Below, in pieces: positions 1 to 5,851 of a stretch of 13,505 nt of DNA (position 1 is its first letter; every line of letters begins with the position of its first letter). Made by a program: the position numbers and the translations under genes. Source of the stretch: an uncultured Saprospiraceae bacterium (lineage in GTDB: Bacteria > Bacteroidota > Bacteroidia > Chitinophagales > Saprospiraceae); the NCBI GenBank assembly GCA_905479665.1, contig CAJQNM010000251.1, positions 1-13,505 of the forward strand. Reading direction: 5' to 3'. The notes under the pieces were generated by a model that ran no database searches, had not been told where the DNA came from, and saw only the letters and a program-made list of their open reading frames with translations.

Positions 1-212
1 CTTCCCCCCTCGCTTCACCCTAGCCCTGAAGGGGATCCGCCCTCACACTCACCTTCCACACCCAAACCTCTCGATGTCTCGATGTCTCAAACTCTCGTAG
101 TCTCCTCTTCCCCCCTCGCTTCACCCTAGCCCTGAAGGGGATCCGCCCGCACACTCACCTTCAACACCCAAACCTCTCGATGTCTCGTAGTCTCGATGTC
201 TAATAACCGCTC
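1..212 (-). repeat. Tandem 106-bp intergenic repeat, two copies
   Basis: Two direct copies, 1-106 and 107-212. By hand alignment the first 88 bases of each differ at only about four positions (for example 43/149 and 57/163); after that the copies diverge. On the minus strand, which is the sense strand of thiL, each unit has a block of GAGANNNN octamers, then GGTTTGGGTGTG, then a G-rich tail. The tail contains an inverted repeat, CTTCA/TGAAG around CCCTAGCCC (for example 14-32). The left copy reaches the window edge, so the array may continue. There is no convincing coding potential. The function is unknown; it belongs to the octamer repeat family described under the other repeat entries. Confidence 0.8.
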
Positions 213-225
213 AGAGGGCTTGACT

Positions 226-260
226 TTCCGCTCGACCTGGGCTCAGTCCTCGGAGCGGGA
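226..260 (-). other. Possible RNA hairpin downstream of thiL
   Basis: An 8-bp inverted repeat, TTCCGCTC (226-233) against GAGCGGGA (253-260), with one G-T wobble and a 19-base loop. It lies 34 bases beyond the thiL stop codon. No T-run follows on the minus strand, so it is not a classical intrinsic terminator. It could protect or process the thiL mRNA 3' end. Confidence 0.3.
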
Positions 261-262
261 CC

Positions 263-296
263 CACACCCACACCTCTCGAAACTCTCGAAGTCTTA
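263..296 (-). repeat. GAGANNNN/GGTGTGGG 3' element abutting the thiL stop codon
   Basis: Read on the thiL sense strand, the element starts at the TAA stop (294-296). Two CGAGA blocks follow and it ends in GGTGTGGGTGTGGG. Its layout matches the copies after yjbQ (5282-5326) and after the porin-like gene (5784-5851). The spacing here is 8 then 9 bases, slightly less regular than in the other copies. Confidence 0.65.
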
Positions 297-1340
297 AAAA
301 TGTTTCCAGCCCTGAGCCTTGATGTCGTGGATATTCCCACCCTTGGTGTGTAGCTTAATTCCATCTTCGGCTTTGACAATCTCACCCATCATATAAATAT
401 CGGGCATCAGCCTCACCTTATCTAGGTCCTTTGGGTCGATGGTAAATAGTAATTCGTAATCTTCTCCACCACTTAGCGCACATGTGATCGGATCGAGCTT
501 GAATTTCAGTGCCATCAATTGAGCATCTGGATGAATCGGGACCCCACTTTCTTCGACAAATGCGCCCACTTTAGATTCAAAACAAATGTGCTTTAGATCG
601 GACGACAAACCATCAGATACATCAATCATCGAGGTCGGAATAACCTTATTTTTTTCAAAGATCTGAATCATATCCTTGCGCGCTTCTGGTTTGAGCTGTC
701 GGCCTACCAAGTATTTTTGGCTCTCGAGATCGGGCTGAATATCGGGTTGATCCAAGAACAGCTGCTTTTCTCGTTCCAAGAGTTGCAAGCCCAAGTAGGC
801 CGCCCCCAGATCGCCGGTTACACAAAGGATATCTCCCACCTTTGCACCCGAACGATACGACACTCGATCAGGGCTGCAATGCCCCAGTGCAGTTACTGAA
901 ATCACCAAGCCTTTGGCAGATGAGGTCGTATCGCCCCCCACCAGATCCACTTGGTAGTGTTCGCAGGCAGCTCTTACACCCGAAAATAATTCTTCCACGG
1001 CCTCCACCGAAAACCGATTGGATAGGCCCAATGAGAGCGTAACCTGGGTAGGATGGGCATTCATGGCATAGATATCGGAAAGATTTACCACCACTGACTT
1101 GTACCCCAAGTGCTTTAGTGGGCTATACATCAAATCAAAATGAGTGCCCTCGATCAACATATCGGTGCTCACAAGCAAGACCTGATCCCCACTGTGGATC
1201 ACCGCTGCATCATCTCCTACCCCTTTTAGGGTTGACGGTTGGTCGCTTCCTAGATCTTTGGTCAAGCGATGTATCAGGCCAAATTCGCCCAAGGAGGCTA
1301 TTTCGGTACGTTCTTCTGTAGACTCTTTTTCATTTTCCAT
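294..1340 (-). CDS. thiL: Thiamine-monophosphate kinase
   Basis: A cytoplasmic kinase of thiamine diphosphate synthesis that uses ATP to phosphorylate thiamine monophosphate. Family hallmarks are visible: LGEFGLI near residue 17, GVGDDAAVI at about 40-48 (metal/ATP binding), STDMLIEGTHF at about 58-68, VGGDTTSS around 137 and SGGEDYELLFT around 290. The length of about 348 residues is slightly above the 325 of E. coli ThiL. I chose the ATG at 1340 because it places GEFGLI at the usual distance from the N-terminus and lies just after an exact TATCTTTG promoter-like element (1347-1354). In-frame ATGs at 1346 and 1358 are possible alternatives. None has a clear Shine-Dalgarno sequence. The gene is divergent from the exonuclease gene, with only 29 bp between start codons (11 bp if 1358 is used). 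Confidence 0.95.
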   Translation of the reverse strand: MENEKESTEERTEIASLGEFGLIHRLTKDLGSDQPSTLKGVGDDAAVIHSGDQVLLVSTDMLIEGTHFDLMYSPLKHLGYKSVVVNLSDIYAMNAHPTQVTLSLGLSNRFSVEAVEELFSGVRAACEHYQVDLVGGDTTSSAKGLVISVTALGHCSPDRVSYRSGAKVGDILCVTGDLGAAYLGLQLLEREKQLFLDQPDIQPDLESQKYLVGRQLKPEARKDMIQIFEKNKVIPTSMIDVSDGLSSDLKHICFESKVGAFVEESGVPIHPDAQLMALKFKLDPITCALSGGEDYELLFTIDPKDLDKVRLMPDIYMMGEIVKAEDGIKLHTKGGNIHDIKAQGWKHF

Positions 1341-1346
1341 GCGCAT

Positions 1347-1354
1347 CAAAGATA
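1347..1354 (-). promoter_or_regulatory. Possible thiL -7 promoter element
   Basis: TATCTTTG on the minus strand fits the Bacteroidota -7 consensus TAnnTTTG exactly. No matching TTTG or TTG is seen about 20 bases upstream, so this may be a chance match. If real, transcription would start at or next to the ATG at 1340, giving a leaderless or nearly leaderless message, and the promoter would lie partly inside the divergent exonuclease gene. Confidence 0.3.
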
Positions 1355-1369
1355 ACATACCTTCGTGCG

Positions 1370-2383
1370 ATGGCCCTGGTAGAATTTCGCAAAGAAGGCT
1401 TTTATGTGCCTGCTGCCGATGTCTTTATCGATCCCTGGAGACGAGTTAAGACCGCTATTGTCACCCATGGCCATTCCGATCACTCCCGCTGGGGCATGAG
1501 TCAATACATCTGCAGTACGCTTTCTGAGCCAATCATTCGGCACCGGCTCGGAAAAATTAATCTGACCAGCTATGACTACGGAAAAGAGTGGAAGATAAAA
1601 GGGGTAAAATTTACGCTCTTCCCTGCTGGTCATATAGTAGGATCCGCTCAGGTACGCATAGAACACAAGGGAGAGATTTGGGTCATTTCTGGCGATTACA
1701 AAGTAGAAGATGACGGGATCAGCGGCACCTTCGAGCCTGTGAAGTGTCACACGTTTGTGTCTGAATGTACGTTCGGGCTACCGGTATACACGTGGCTTGA
1801 ACAGGAGGATGTATTTCGCGACATCAACCAATGGTGGGCGGCAAACCGAGAGAACAAAGTCACCAGTATACTAACCGGCTATTCGCTCGGAAAGGCCCAG
1901 CGGTTACTGGCGGGTCTAAATCCTGAAATTGGACCCATCTATACCCACGGAGCCATTGAGACCATGACCGAAATCATCCGCAGTCTTGATGTGCCACTCC
2001 CACCCACCAAGTATATCACTGATGACATCGATAAAAAGGCAATGGAGGGATCCCTTGTTCTTGCCCCGCCCAGCGCGACCGGATCCTCCTGGATGAAACG
2101 GTTTGGGCAGGTTTCCATTGCCGCTGCATCGGGCTGGATGCAAGTACGTGGCACGCGAAGGCGACGTAGCGTAGATCGTGGCTTTGTTCTGTCTGATCAT
2201 GCCGATTGGCAGGGATTAAATCAGGCGATCAAAGCAACAGGAGCAGAGCGCGTGTACGTCACACACGGATACACTCACGTCTTTTCAAAATGGCTCAGCA
2301 GTCAAGGGTACGATGCTGGCATCGTAGAGACGGAATTTGGGGAGGAAGAACATCCGGATAAAAAAACCACAGAGGGCTCATGA
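1370..2383 (+). CDS. Ligase-associated metallo-beta-lactamase-fold DNA exonuclease
   Basis: A 337-residue protein of the bacterial SNM1/Artemis-like branch of the beta-CASP metallo-beta-lactamase nucleases, the type found next to ATP-dependent DNA ligases. The metal-binding HGHSDH motif lies at residues 33-38. SGDYK carries a likely metal-ligand Asp at 109, followed by a SECTFGLP segment. A late DHADW motif (Asp276-His277) and VTHGYTH complete the active-site pattern. The length is normal. It is predicted to trim DNA ends for repair in the cytoplasm. The ATG of the ligase overlaps its TGA stop (2380-2383), which implies translational coupling. The ATG at 1370 is 29 bp from the divergent thiL start, and MALVEF is a typical family N-terminus. 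I see no Shine-Dalgarno. A weak TACCTTCG at 1358-1365 could be the -7 element. Confidence 0.93.
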   Translation: MALVEFRKEGFYVPAADVFIDPWRRVKTAIVTHGHSDHSRWGMSQYICSTLSEPIIRHRLGKINLTSYDYGKEWKIKGVKFTLFPAGHIVGSAQVRIEHKGEIWVISGDYKVEDDGISGTFEPVKCHTFVSECTFGLPVYTWLEQEDVFRDINQWWAANRENKVTSILTGYSLGKAQRLLAGLNPEIGPIYTHGAIETMTEIIRSLDVPLPPTKYITDDIDKKAMEGSLVLAPPSATGSSWMKRFGQVSIAAASGWMQVRGTRRRRSVDRGFVLSDHADWQGLNQAIKATGAERVYVTHGYTHVFSKWLSSQGYDAGIVETEFGEEEHPDKKTTEGS

Positions 2384-3972
2384 GAAGATTTGCAGCGCTG
2401 GTACAGGCCCTCGACGAGACCACAAAAACCAACGCGAAGGTCTCCGCGCTCACCCGATATTTTCAGGAGGCCCCAGATGCCGATAAGCTCTGGACGATTG
2501 CTTTACTCTCCCACCGCAGACCCAGACGAACGATCAAGACCTCGTTGATGAGAGAATGGGCGGCCGAACTTGCTGATATTCCCCTGTGGCTTTTTGAAGA
2601 ATCCTACCATATCGTGGGCGACCTCGCCGAAGCCATCGCCCTTGTCCTCCCCAAGCCTCAGCAAAACTCCGATCAACCGCTCTCTTTTTGGATCGATCTG
2701 ATCATGAGCTGGCGCAGCAAAGATGACATCTCAAAGAAGGAAGAAATTATTTCGGCCTGGTCTCAGTTGGGCCACCGTGAGCGCTTTGTCTTTAATAAGA
2801 TCATCACGGGCGGATTTCGACTCGGTGTCTCCCAAAAGCTGATGACTCGAGCCTTGGCCCGATCCATTGACGGAGATGAGGCAGTCCTCGCTCATCGCTT
2901 GATGGGCAATTGGACTCCTGACTCTATCACCTTTCATCAATTGGTGTTGGAAGAAAATCCCCAGGATCAGCTATCCAGACCCTATCCATTTCATCTTGCC
3001 TATGCAGTGGAAACACCGCCGGAAGAGCTGGGCGATCCATCTGCCTGGCAAGCCGAGCGTAAGTGGGATGGCATACGTGGGCAACTTATCAAGAGAGAAG
3101 ACAATATCTACGTGTGGTCACGAGGAGAGGAGCTCATCACCGATCGCTTTCCCGAATTTCAATTTCTGCTCAGCAACCTACCCAATGGCACTGTGGTCGA
3201 TGGTGAAATACTGCCCTACAAGGACAACCAGCCCATGGGGTTTCAGGATCTCCAGACGCGTATCGGTCGCAAGAATGTCACCAAGAAAATACTTGAGACG
3301 ACCCCAGTAGTTTTGGTGGCATACGACCTATTGGAAAAAGAAGGGATGGATATCCGCCACCACCCCATCTCCCTACGACGGCAGTGGTTGGAAGATATTG
3401 TTGCTAAGGCAAATTCTGCGCACCTCTTACTTTCAGAGATCGTCGCATTTTCCGATTGGAAAACGCTGGCGACAGAACGGGAGCAATCGAGAACCTATCG
3501 CAGCGAAGGCATCATGCTCAAACGACTTGATTCAGCCTATCAGGTAGGACGTAAAAAGGGAGGATGGTGGAAGTGGAAGATCGATCCTTTGGTGATCGAC
3601 GCCGTAATGATCTATGCCCAGCAGGGTCATGGGCGTCGCGCCAATCTCTTTACCGACTACACCTTTGCCGTGTGGCGAGGAGACGATCTGGTCCCATTTG
3701 CTAAGGCCTATTCGGGGCTTACCGACAAGGAATTTCAGGAGATCACCACCTTCGTGCGCAAGAATACGTTAGATCGGTTTGGACCGGTCAGGTCGGTAAA
3801 ACCACATCTTGTCTTCGAGATTGCTTTCGAGGGCATTCGTCACAGTAAAAGACACAAATCGGGGATTGCCTTGCGCTTTCCGCGGATGTCTCGCTGGCGC
3901 AAAGACAAGCACCCCAAGGAGGCCAATGCCCTAGATGACCTGATGGCCATGCTGGCACTCTATGGCGATTAG
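2380..3972 (+). CDS. ATP-dependent DNA ligase (bacterial LigB-like, exonuclease-associated)
   Basis: A 530-residue ATP-dependent ligase that seals nicks through a lysyl-AMP intermediate; it is distinct from the essential NAD-dependent LigA. The N-terminal DNA-binding ligase domain covers roughly 1-180. The nucleotidyltransferase core follows: motif I AERKWDGIR with the adenylated Lys228, WSRGEELITDRFPE, motif III VVDGEI with Glu276, VAYDLL, motif IV SEGIMLKR with Glu376 and Lys381, and motif V WWKWKID at about 396-402. An OB-fold domain from about 405 to the end contains the late GIRHSKRHKSGIALRFPRM segment. All catalytic motifs are intact. The start overlaps the exonuclease stop (ATGA), so the two are almost certainly made together. 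The Lhr-type helicase and the metallophosphoesterase that often complete this repair cluster in other bacteria are not in the window. Confidence 0.95.
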   Translation: MRRFAALVQALDETTKTNAKVSALTRYFQEAPDADKLWTIALLSHRRPRRTIKTSLMREWAAELADIPLWLFEESYHIVGDLAEAIALVLPKPQQNSDQPLSFWIDLIMSWRSKDDISKKEEIISAWSQLGHRERFVFNKIITGGFRLGVSQKLMTRALARSIDGDEAVLAHRLMGNWTPDSITFHQLVLEENPQDQLSRPYPFHLAYAVETPPEELGDPSAWQAERKWDGIRGQLIKREDNIYVWSRGEELITDRFPEFQFLLSNLPNGTVVDGEILPYKDNQPMGFQDLQTRIGRKNVTKKILETTPVVLVAYDLLEKEGMDIRHHPISLRRQWLEDIVAKANSAHLLLSEIVAFSDWKTLATEREQSRTYRSEGIMLKRLDSAYQVGRKKGGWWKWKIDPLVIDAVMIYAQQGHGRRANLFTDYTFAVWRGDDLVPFAKAYSGLTDKEFQEITTFVRKNTLDRFGPVRSVKPHLVFEIAFEGIRHSKRHKSGIALRFPRMSRWRKDKHPKEANALDDLMAMLALYGD

Positions 3973-4028
3973 ATTTCGACCTACTTCCAGATGCAATTAT
4001 CCCGACCTCTGTTCGTTATGGTGTGACG

Positions 4029-4877
4029 ATGAATGCACGTAGCGCGAGAATACAGTTCTCCATCCTTTTCTTATCACTACTATCCGTCAGCACTGTGTTG
4101 GCCCAACGGGGCTTTGAAGTTGGAGCTGGAATAGGGGTGGGATACTACTTTGGAGATTTAAATACCAACTACAGCCTGGCTGCTCCGGGACCTGCTGGTA
4201 CTCTGATCGCTCGTTACAATTTCAATAGTCGCATCGCCTTGAAATTTTCCGGCAACTATGGGTTTTTCCGAGCGGACGATGCCACGTCTGAAAACCAGGT
4301 GGAACGCGATCGAAATCTGAATTTTCGGACACATACTGGAGATTTAAGTACACAATTGGAATTTAATTTCTTCCCATATATTCACGGAAGTCGCAATCAA
4401 TATTTTACCCCCTATTTATTTGCAGGCTTATCGCTTTACCATTTTAGTCCCTATGCCACCTATGATGGTGAGCGCACACCTCCACTCAGAGAGCTGGGCA
4501 CAGAAGGACAACCTATTGGAGAAGAATATGCTTTGGTAGGCAATGCCATTAATTTTGGCGGAGGTTTCAAATTTGATATTTCTCCCGTGTTGAGTATTAA
4601 TATAGAAGGGAGTTTTCGCAAAATATTTACAGATTATTTTGATGATGTGAGTACTGAGTATCCAGATCTCGCAGAGGTGCGAGGATTTAGGGGCGCAAAT
4701 GGCGATGCCGCCGTACTTGCCGCAGACCCCTCCGTATTGCTTGGAGCCGATCCGGGCGTGAAAGAAGGATTCCAGCGTGGGGATCCCAGCACATCAGATT
4801 CGTTTAATTTTCTTACCGTAGGAATCGTCCGGTATTTTGGATCTTTACGCTGTCCAGATATCTCACCGATAAAATGA
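4029..4877 (+). CDS. Outer-membrane beta-barrel protein, DUF6089 type
   Basis: A 282-residue protein with an N-terminal signal peptide (hydrophobic stretch about 8-25, likely cleavage near VLA-Q). The mature part is rich in alternating aromatic and polar strands: FEVGAGIGVGYYFGDLN, then LNFRTHTGDLSTQLEFNFFPY, YFTPYLFAGLSLYHF, NAINFGGGFKFDI and FNFLTVGIVRYFGSLRCP. This is the pattern of the small DUF6089-type barrels of Bacteroidota. I recall relatives of this family being linked to the type IX secretion component PorG, but nothing here proves that role. The ATG at 4029 is preferred over an in-frame GTG two codons earlier (4023) because it gives a standard start. Its TGA stop overlaps the ATG of yjbQ (4874-4877). 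It begins 56 bp after the ligase stop and may be read through from it, as no separate promoter is evident. Confidence 0.8.
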   Translation: MNARSARIQFSILFLSLLSVSTVLAQRGFEVGAGIGVGYYFGDLNTNYSLAAPGPAGTLIARYNFNSRIALKFSGNYGFFRADDATSENQVERDRNLNFRTHTGDLSTQLEFNFFPYIHGSRNQYFTPYLFAGLSLYHFSPYATYDGERTPPLRELGTEGQPIGEEYALVGNAINFGGGFKFDISPVLSINIEGSFRKIFTDYFDDVSTEYPDLAEVRGFRGANGDAAVLAADPSVLLGADPGVKEGFQRGDPSTSDSFNFLTVGIVRYFGSLRCPDISPIK

Positions 4878-5284
4878 TCTTACAAGACCAATGGCGTTTT
4901 GAAGCAAGACCTCGTGGATTTCACCTGGTCACATCGGAGGTTTACGATCACCTTCCAGAGCTGCCGGAACGAGGACTGCTCCATCTCTTCCTAAAACATA
5001 CTTCCGCAGCACTCACCATTCAGGAAAATGCTGATCCCTCTGTGCGCGTCGATTTTGAGTCAATTTTCAACCATATTTTTCCAGAAAACTTGCCGTTCCT
5101 CAAGCATACGATGGAAGGCCCAGACGACATGCCCTCTCACATCAAATCTGCCCTGGTCGGAGTTTCGCTCACCATTCCGATTGTCGATCATCATCTCGAG
5201 CTTGGCACTTGGCAAGGTATTTATCTTTGCGAATTTCGCAATCGTGGTGGAGCTAGAAGTGTAGTGAGTACTGTGTACTCTTAG
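4874..5284 (+). CDS. yjbQ: YjbQ-family protein (secondary thiamine-phosphate synthase family)
   Basis: A small cytoplasmic protein of 136 residues, nearly the same length as E. coli YjbQ. Conserved blocks are present: LLHLFLKHTSAALTIQENADPSV in the first half, then LKHTMEGPDDMPSHIKSALVG, and ELGTWQGIYLCEFRNRGG near the C-terminus. Members of this family (TIGR00149) have reported weak thiamine-phosphate synthase activity, but the true physiological role is uncertain. ThiL, the next enzyme in thiamine synthesis, lies 3.5 kb away on the other strand, which may or may not be meaningful. The start overlaps the stop of the outer-membrane protein gene by ATGA, an unexpected pairing of products. The TAG stop (5282-5284) forms the first bases of a GAGANNNN repeat element. 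Confidence 0.93.
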   Translation: MILQDQWRFEARPRGFHLVTSEVYDHLPELPERGLLHLFLKHTSAALTIQENADPSVRVDFESIFNHIFPENLPFLKHTMEGPDDMPSHIKSALVGVSLTIPIVDHHLELGTWQGIYLCEFRNRGGARSVVSTVYS

Positions 5285-5326
5285 ACTACGAGATTGCGAG
5301 AATTCGAGATCTCGAGATGGTGTGGG
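5282..5326 (+). repeat. GAGANNNN octamer 3' element abutting the yjbQ stop codon
   Basis: In perfect 8-base register after and including the TAG stop: TAGACTAC (5282-5289), GAGATTGC, GAGAATTC, GAGATCTC (5306-5313), then GAGATGGTGTGGG (5314-5326). It contains the perfect 12-bp palindrome TCGAGATCTCGA (5304-5315). The orientation relative to the upstream gene is the same as at thiL and at the porin-like gene. The remaining bases up to 5400 hold no clear promoter for the ferredoxin gene. Confidence 0.7.
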
Positions 5327-5400
5327 CAATAGGTAATCGGTGTGTGCGATCTGGGAAAAAAGTGAGACCTTCGCATCCGAAACATAAGCACGTATAGTCA

Positions 5401-5673
5401 ATGGCCAAAGCAAAAGTTACTTTAGACGGACAAGAAATCGAACTGGATATCACGGGTAAGTGTGTTTTGGATGCCTTGATTGATGCTGGGTATGATCCTC
5501 CCTTTTCATGCACGAGTGGTGTATGTACTACGTGCATGGCTAAAATGACCACCGGCAGTGTCGAGATGGATCAAAACTACGGCCTGGACGAAGCTGAACT
5601 TGACGAAGGGTATATCCTTACTTGCCAGGCTCGACCCACTTCTGATGAGGTCGTAATTACATACGATTTTTGA
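5401..5673 (+). CDS. [2Fe-2S] ferredoxin, stand-alone PaaE-type domain
   Basis: A 90-residue plant-type ferredoxin. The four cluster ligands are Cys37, Cys42 and Cys45 (SCTSGVCTTCMAK) and Cys75 (GYILTCQARP). The MDQNYGLDEAELDEGYILTCQA block is typical of the ferredoxin domain found at the C-terminus of PaaE-like oxidoreductases. Here it stands alone, with a complete beta-grasp fold and no flavin or NAD domain. It is predicted to be a soluble one-electron carrier whose partner cannot be told from the neighbours. It begins 116 bp after yjbQ, beyond the repeat element, and is convergent with the porin-like gene. The ATG at 5401 has no visible Shine-Dalgarno. Confidence 0.93.
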   Translation: MAKAKVTLDGQEIELDITGKCVLDALIDAGYDPPFSCTSGVCTTCMAKMTTGSVEMDQNYGLDEAELDEGYILTCQARPTSDEVVITYDF

Positions 5674-5691
5674 AGCTTCCTTTCTACCCCT

Positions 5692-5712
5692 GGGTTGGAC
5701 TGCACTCCACCC
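5692..5712 (+). other. Hairpin in the convergent ferredoxin/porin intergenic region
   Basis: GGGTTGGA against TCCACCC around a six-base loop gives a stem of seven pairs with one bulged T, 19 bases after the ferredoxin stop. No U-run follows, so termination would not be of the simple intrinsic kind. The following stretch (5713-5783) is GC-richer than its surroundings, holds no credible gene, and may belong to the same intergenic element. Confidence 0.35.
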
Positions 5713-5783
5713 ACGGCTACAAAGATGCCGCGTTGCTGGGGCTCTGAGTCTTCACAAAATCTCCGTGCACCTCTATACAACTT

Positions 5784-5851
5784 CACGCCCAAACCCCTTG
5801 TCACTCTCCCCTCTCAAACTCTCGCCCTCTCGATATCTCGACCTCTCCTCA
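5784..5851 (-). repeat. GAGANNNN octamer 3' element abutting the porin-like gene stop codon
   Basis: On the minus strand, directly after the TGA stop (5849-5851), five octamers follow in exact 8-base register: GAGAGGTC (5847-5840), GAGATATC, GAGAGGGC, GAGAGTTT (5823-5816) and GAGAGGGG. A short spacer and the closing GGGGTTTGGGCGTG (5797-5784) come next. The octamer GAGAGTTT is shared with the copy in the left-edge array. Confidence 0.7.

Noticed and set aside
1..212. CRISPR-like array
   Set aside because: The repeating units are 8-base octamers and a 106-bp unit with near-identical content. There are no unique spacers between constant repeats, and no cas genes.
1346..1750. 134-codon leftward open frame
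   Set aside because: Antisense to the exonuclease gene, across its HGHSDH-coding region, and it overlaps the thiL start. No recognisable features.
4018..4028. ATG at 4018 or GTG at 4023 as start of the DUF6089-type gene
   Set aside because: The ATG at 4018 is in another frame and stops at once. The GTG adds only two residues before a normal ATG, which already gives a good signal peptide.
5286..5552. 88-codon leftward frame opposite the ferredoxin
   Set aside because: Antisense to the cysteine-motif region of a clear ferredoxin. Its apparent cysteine and histidine content mirrors that region.
5577..5804. 75-codon leftward frame across the ferredoxin 3' end and intergenic region
   Set aside because: Much of it is antisense to the ferredoxin and the rest is the structured intergenic stretch. 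No start context or domain supports it, so the stretch is treated as a possible non-coding element.
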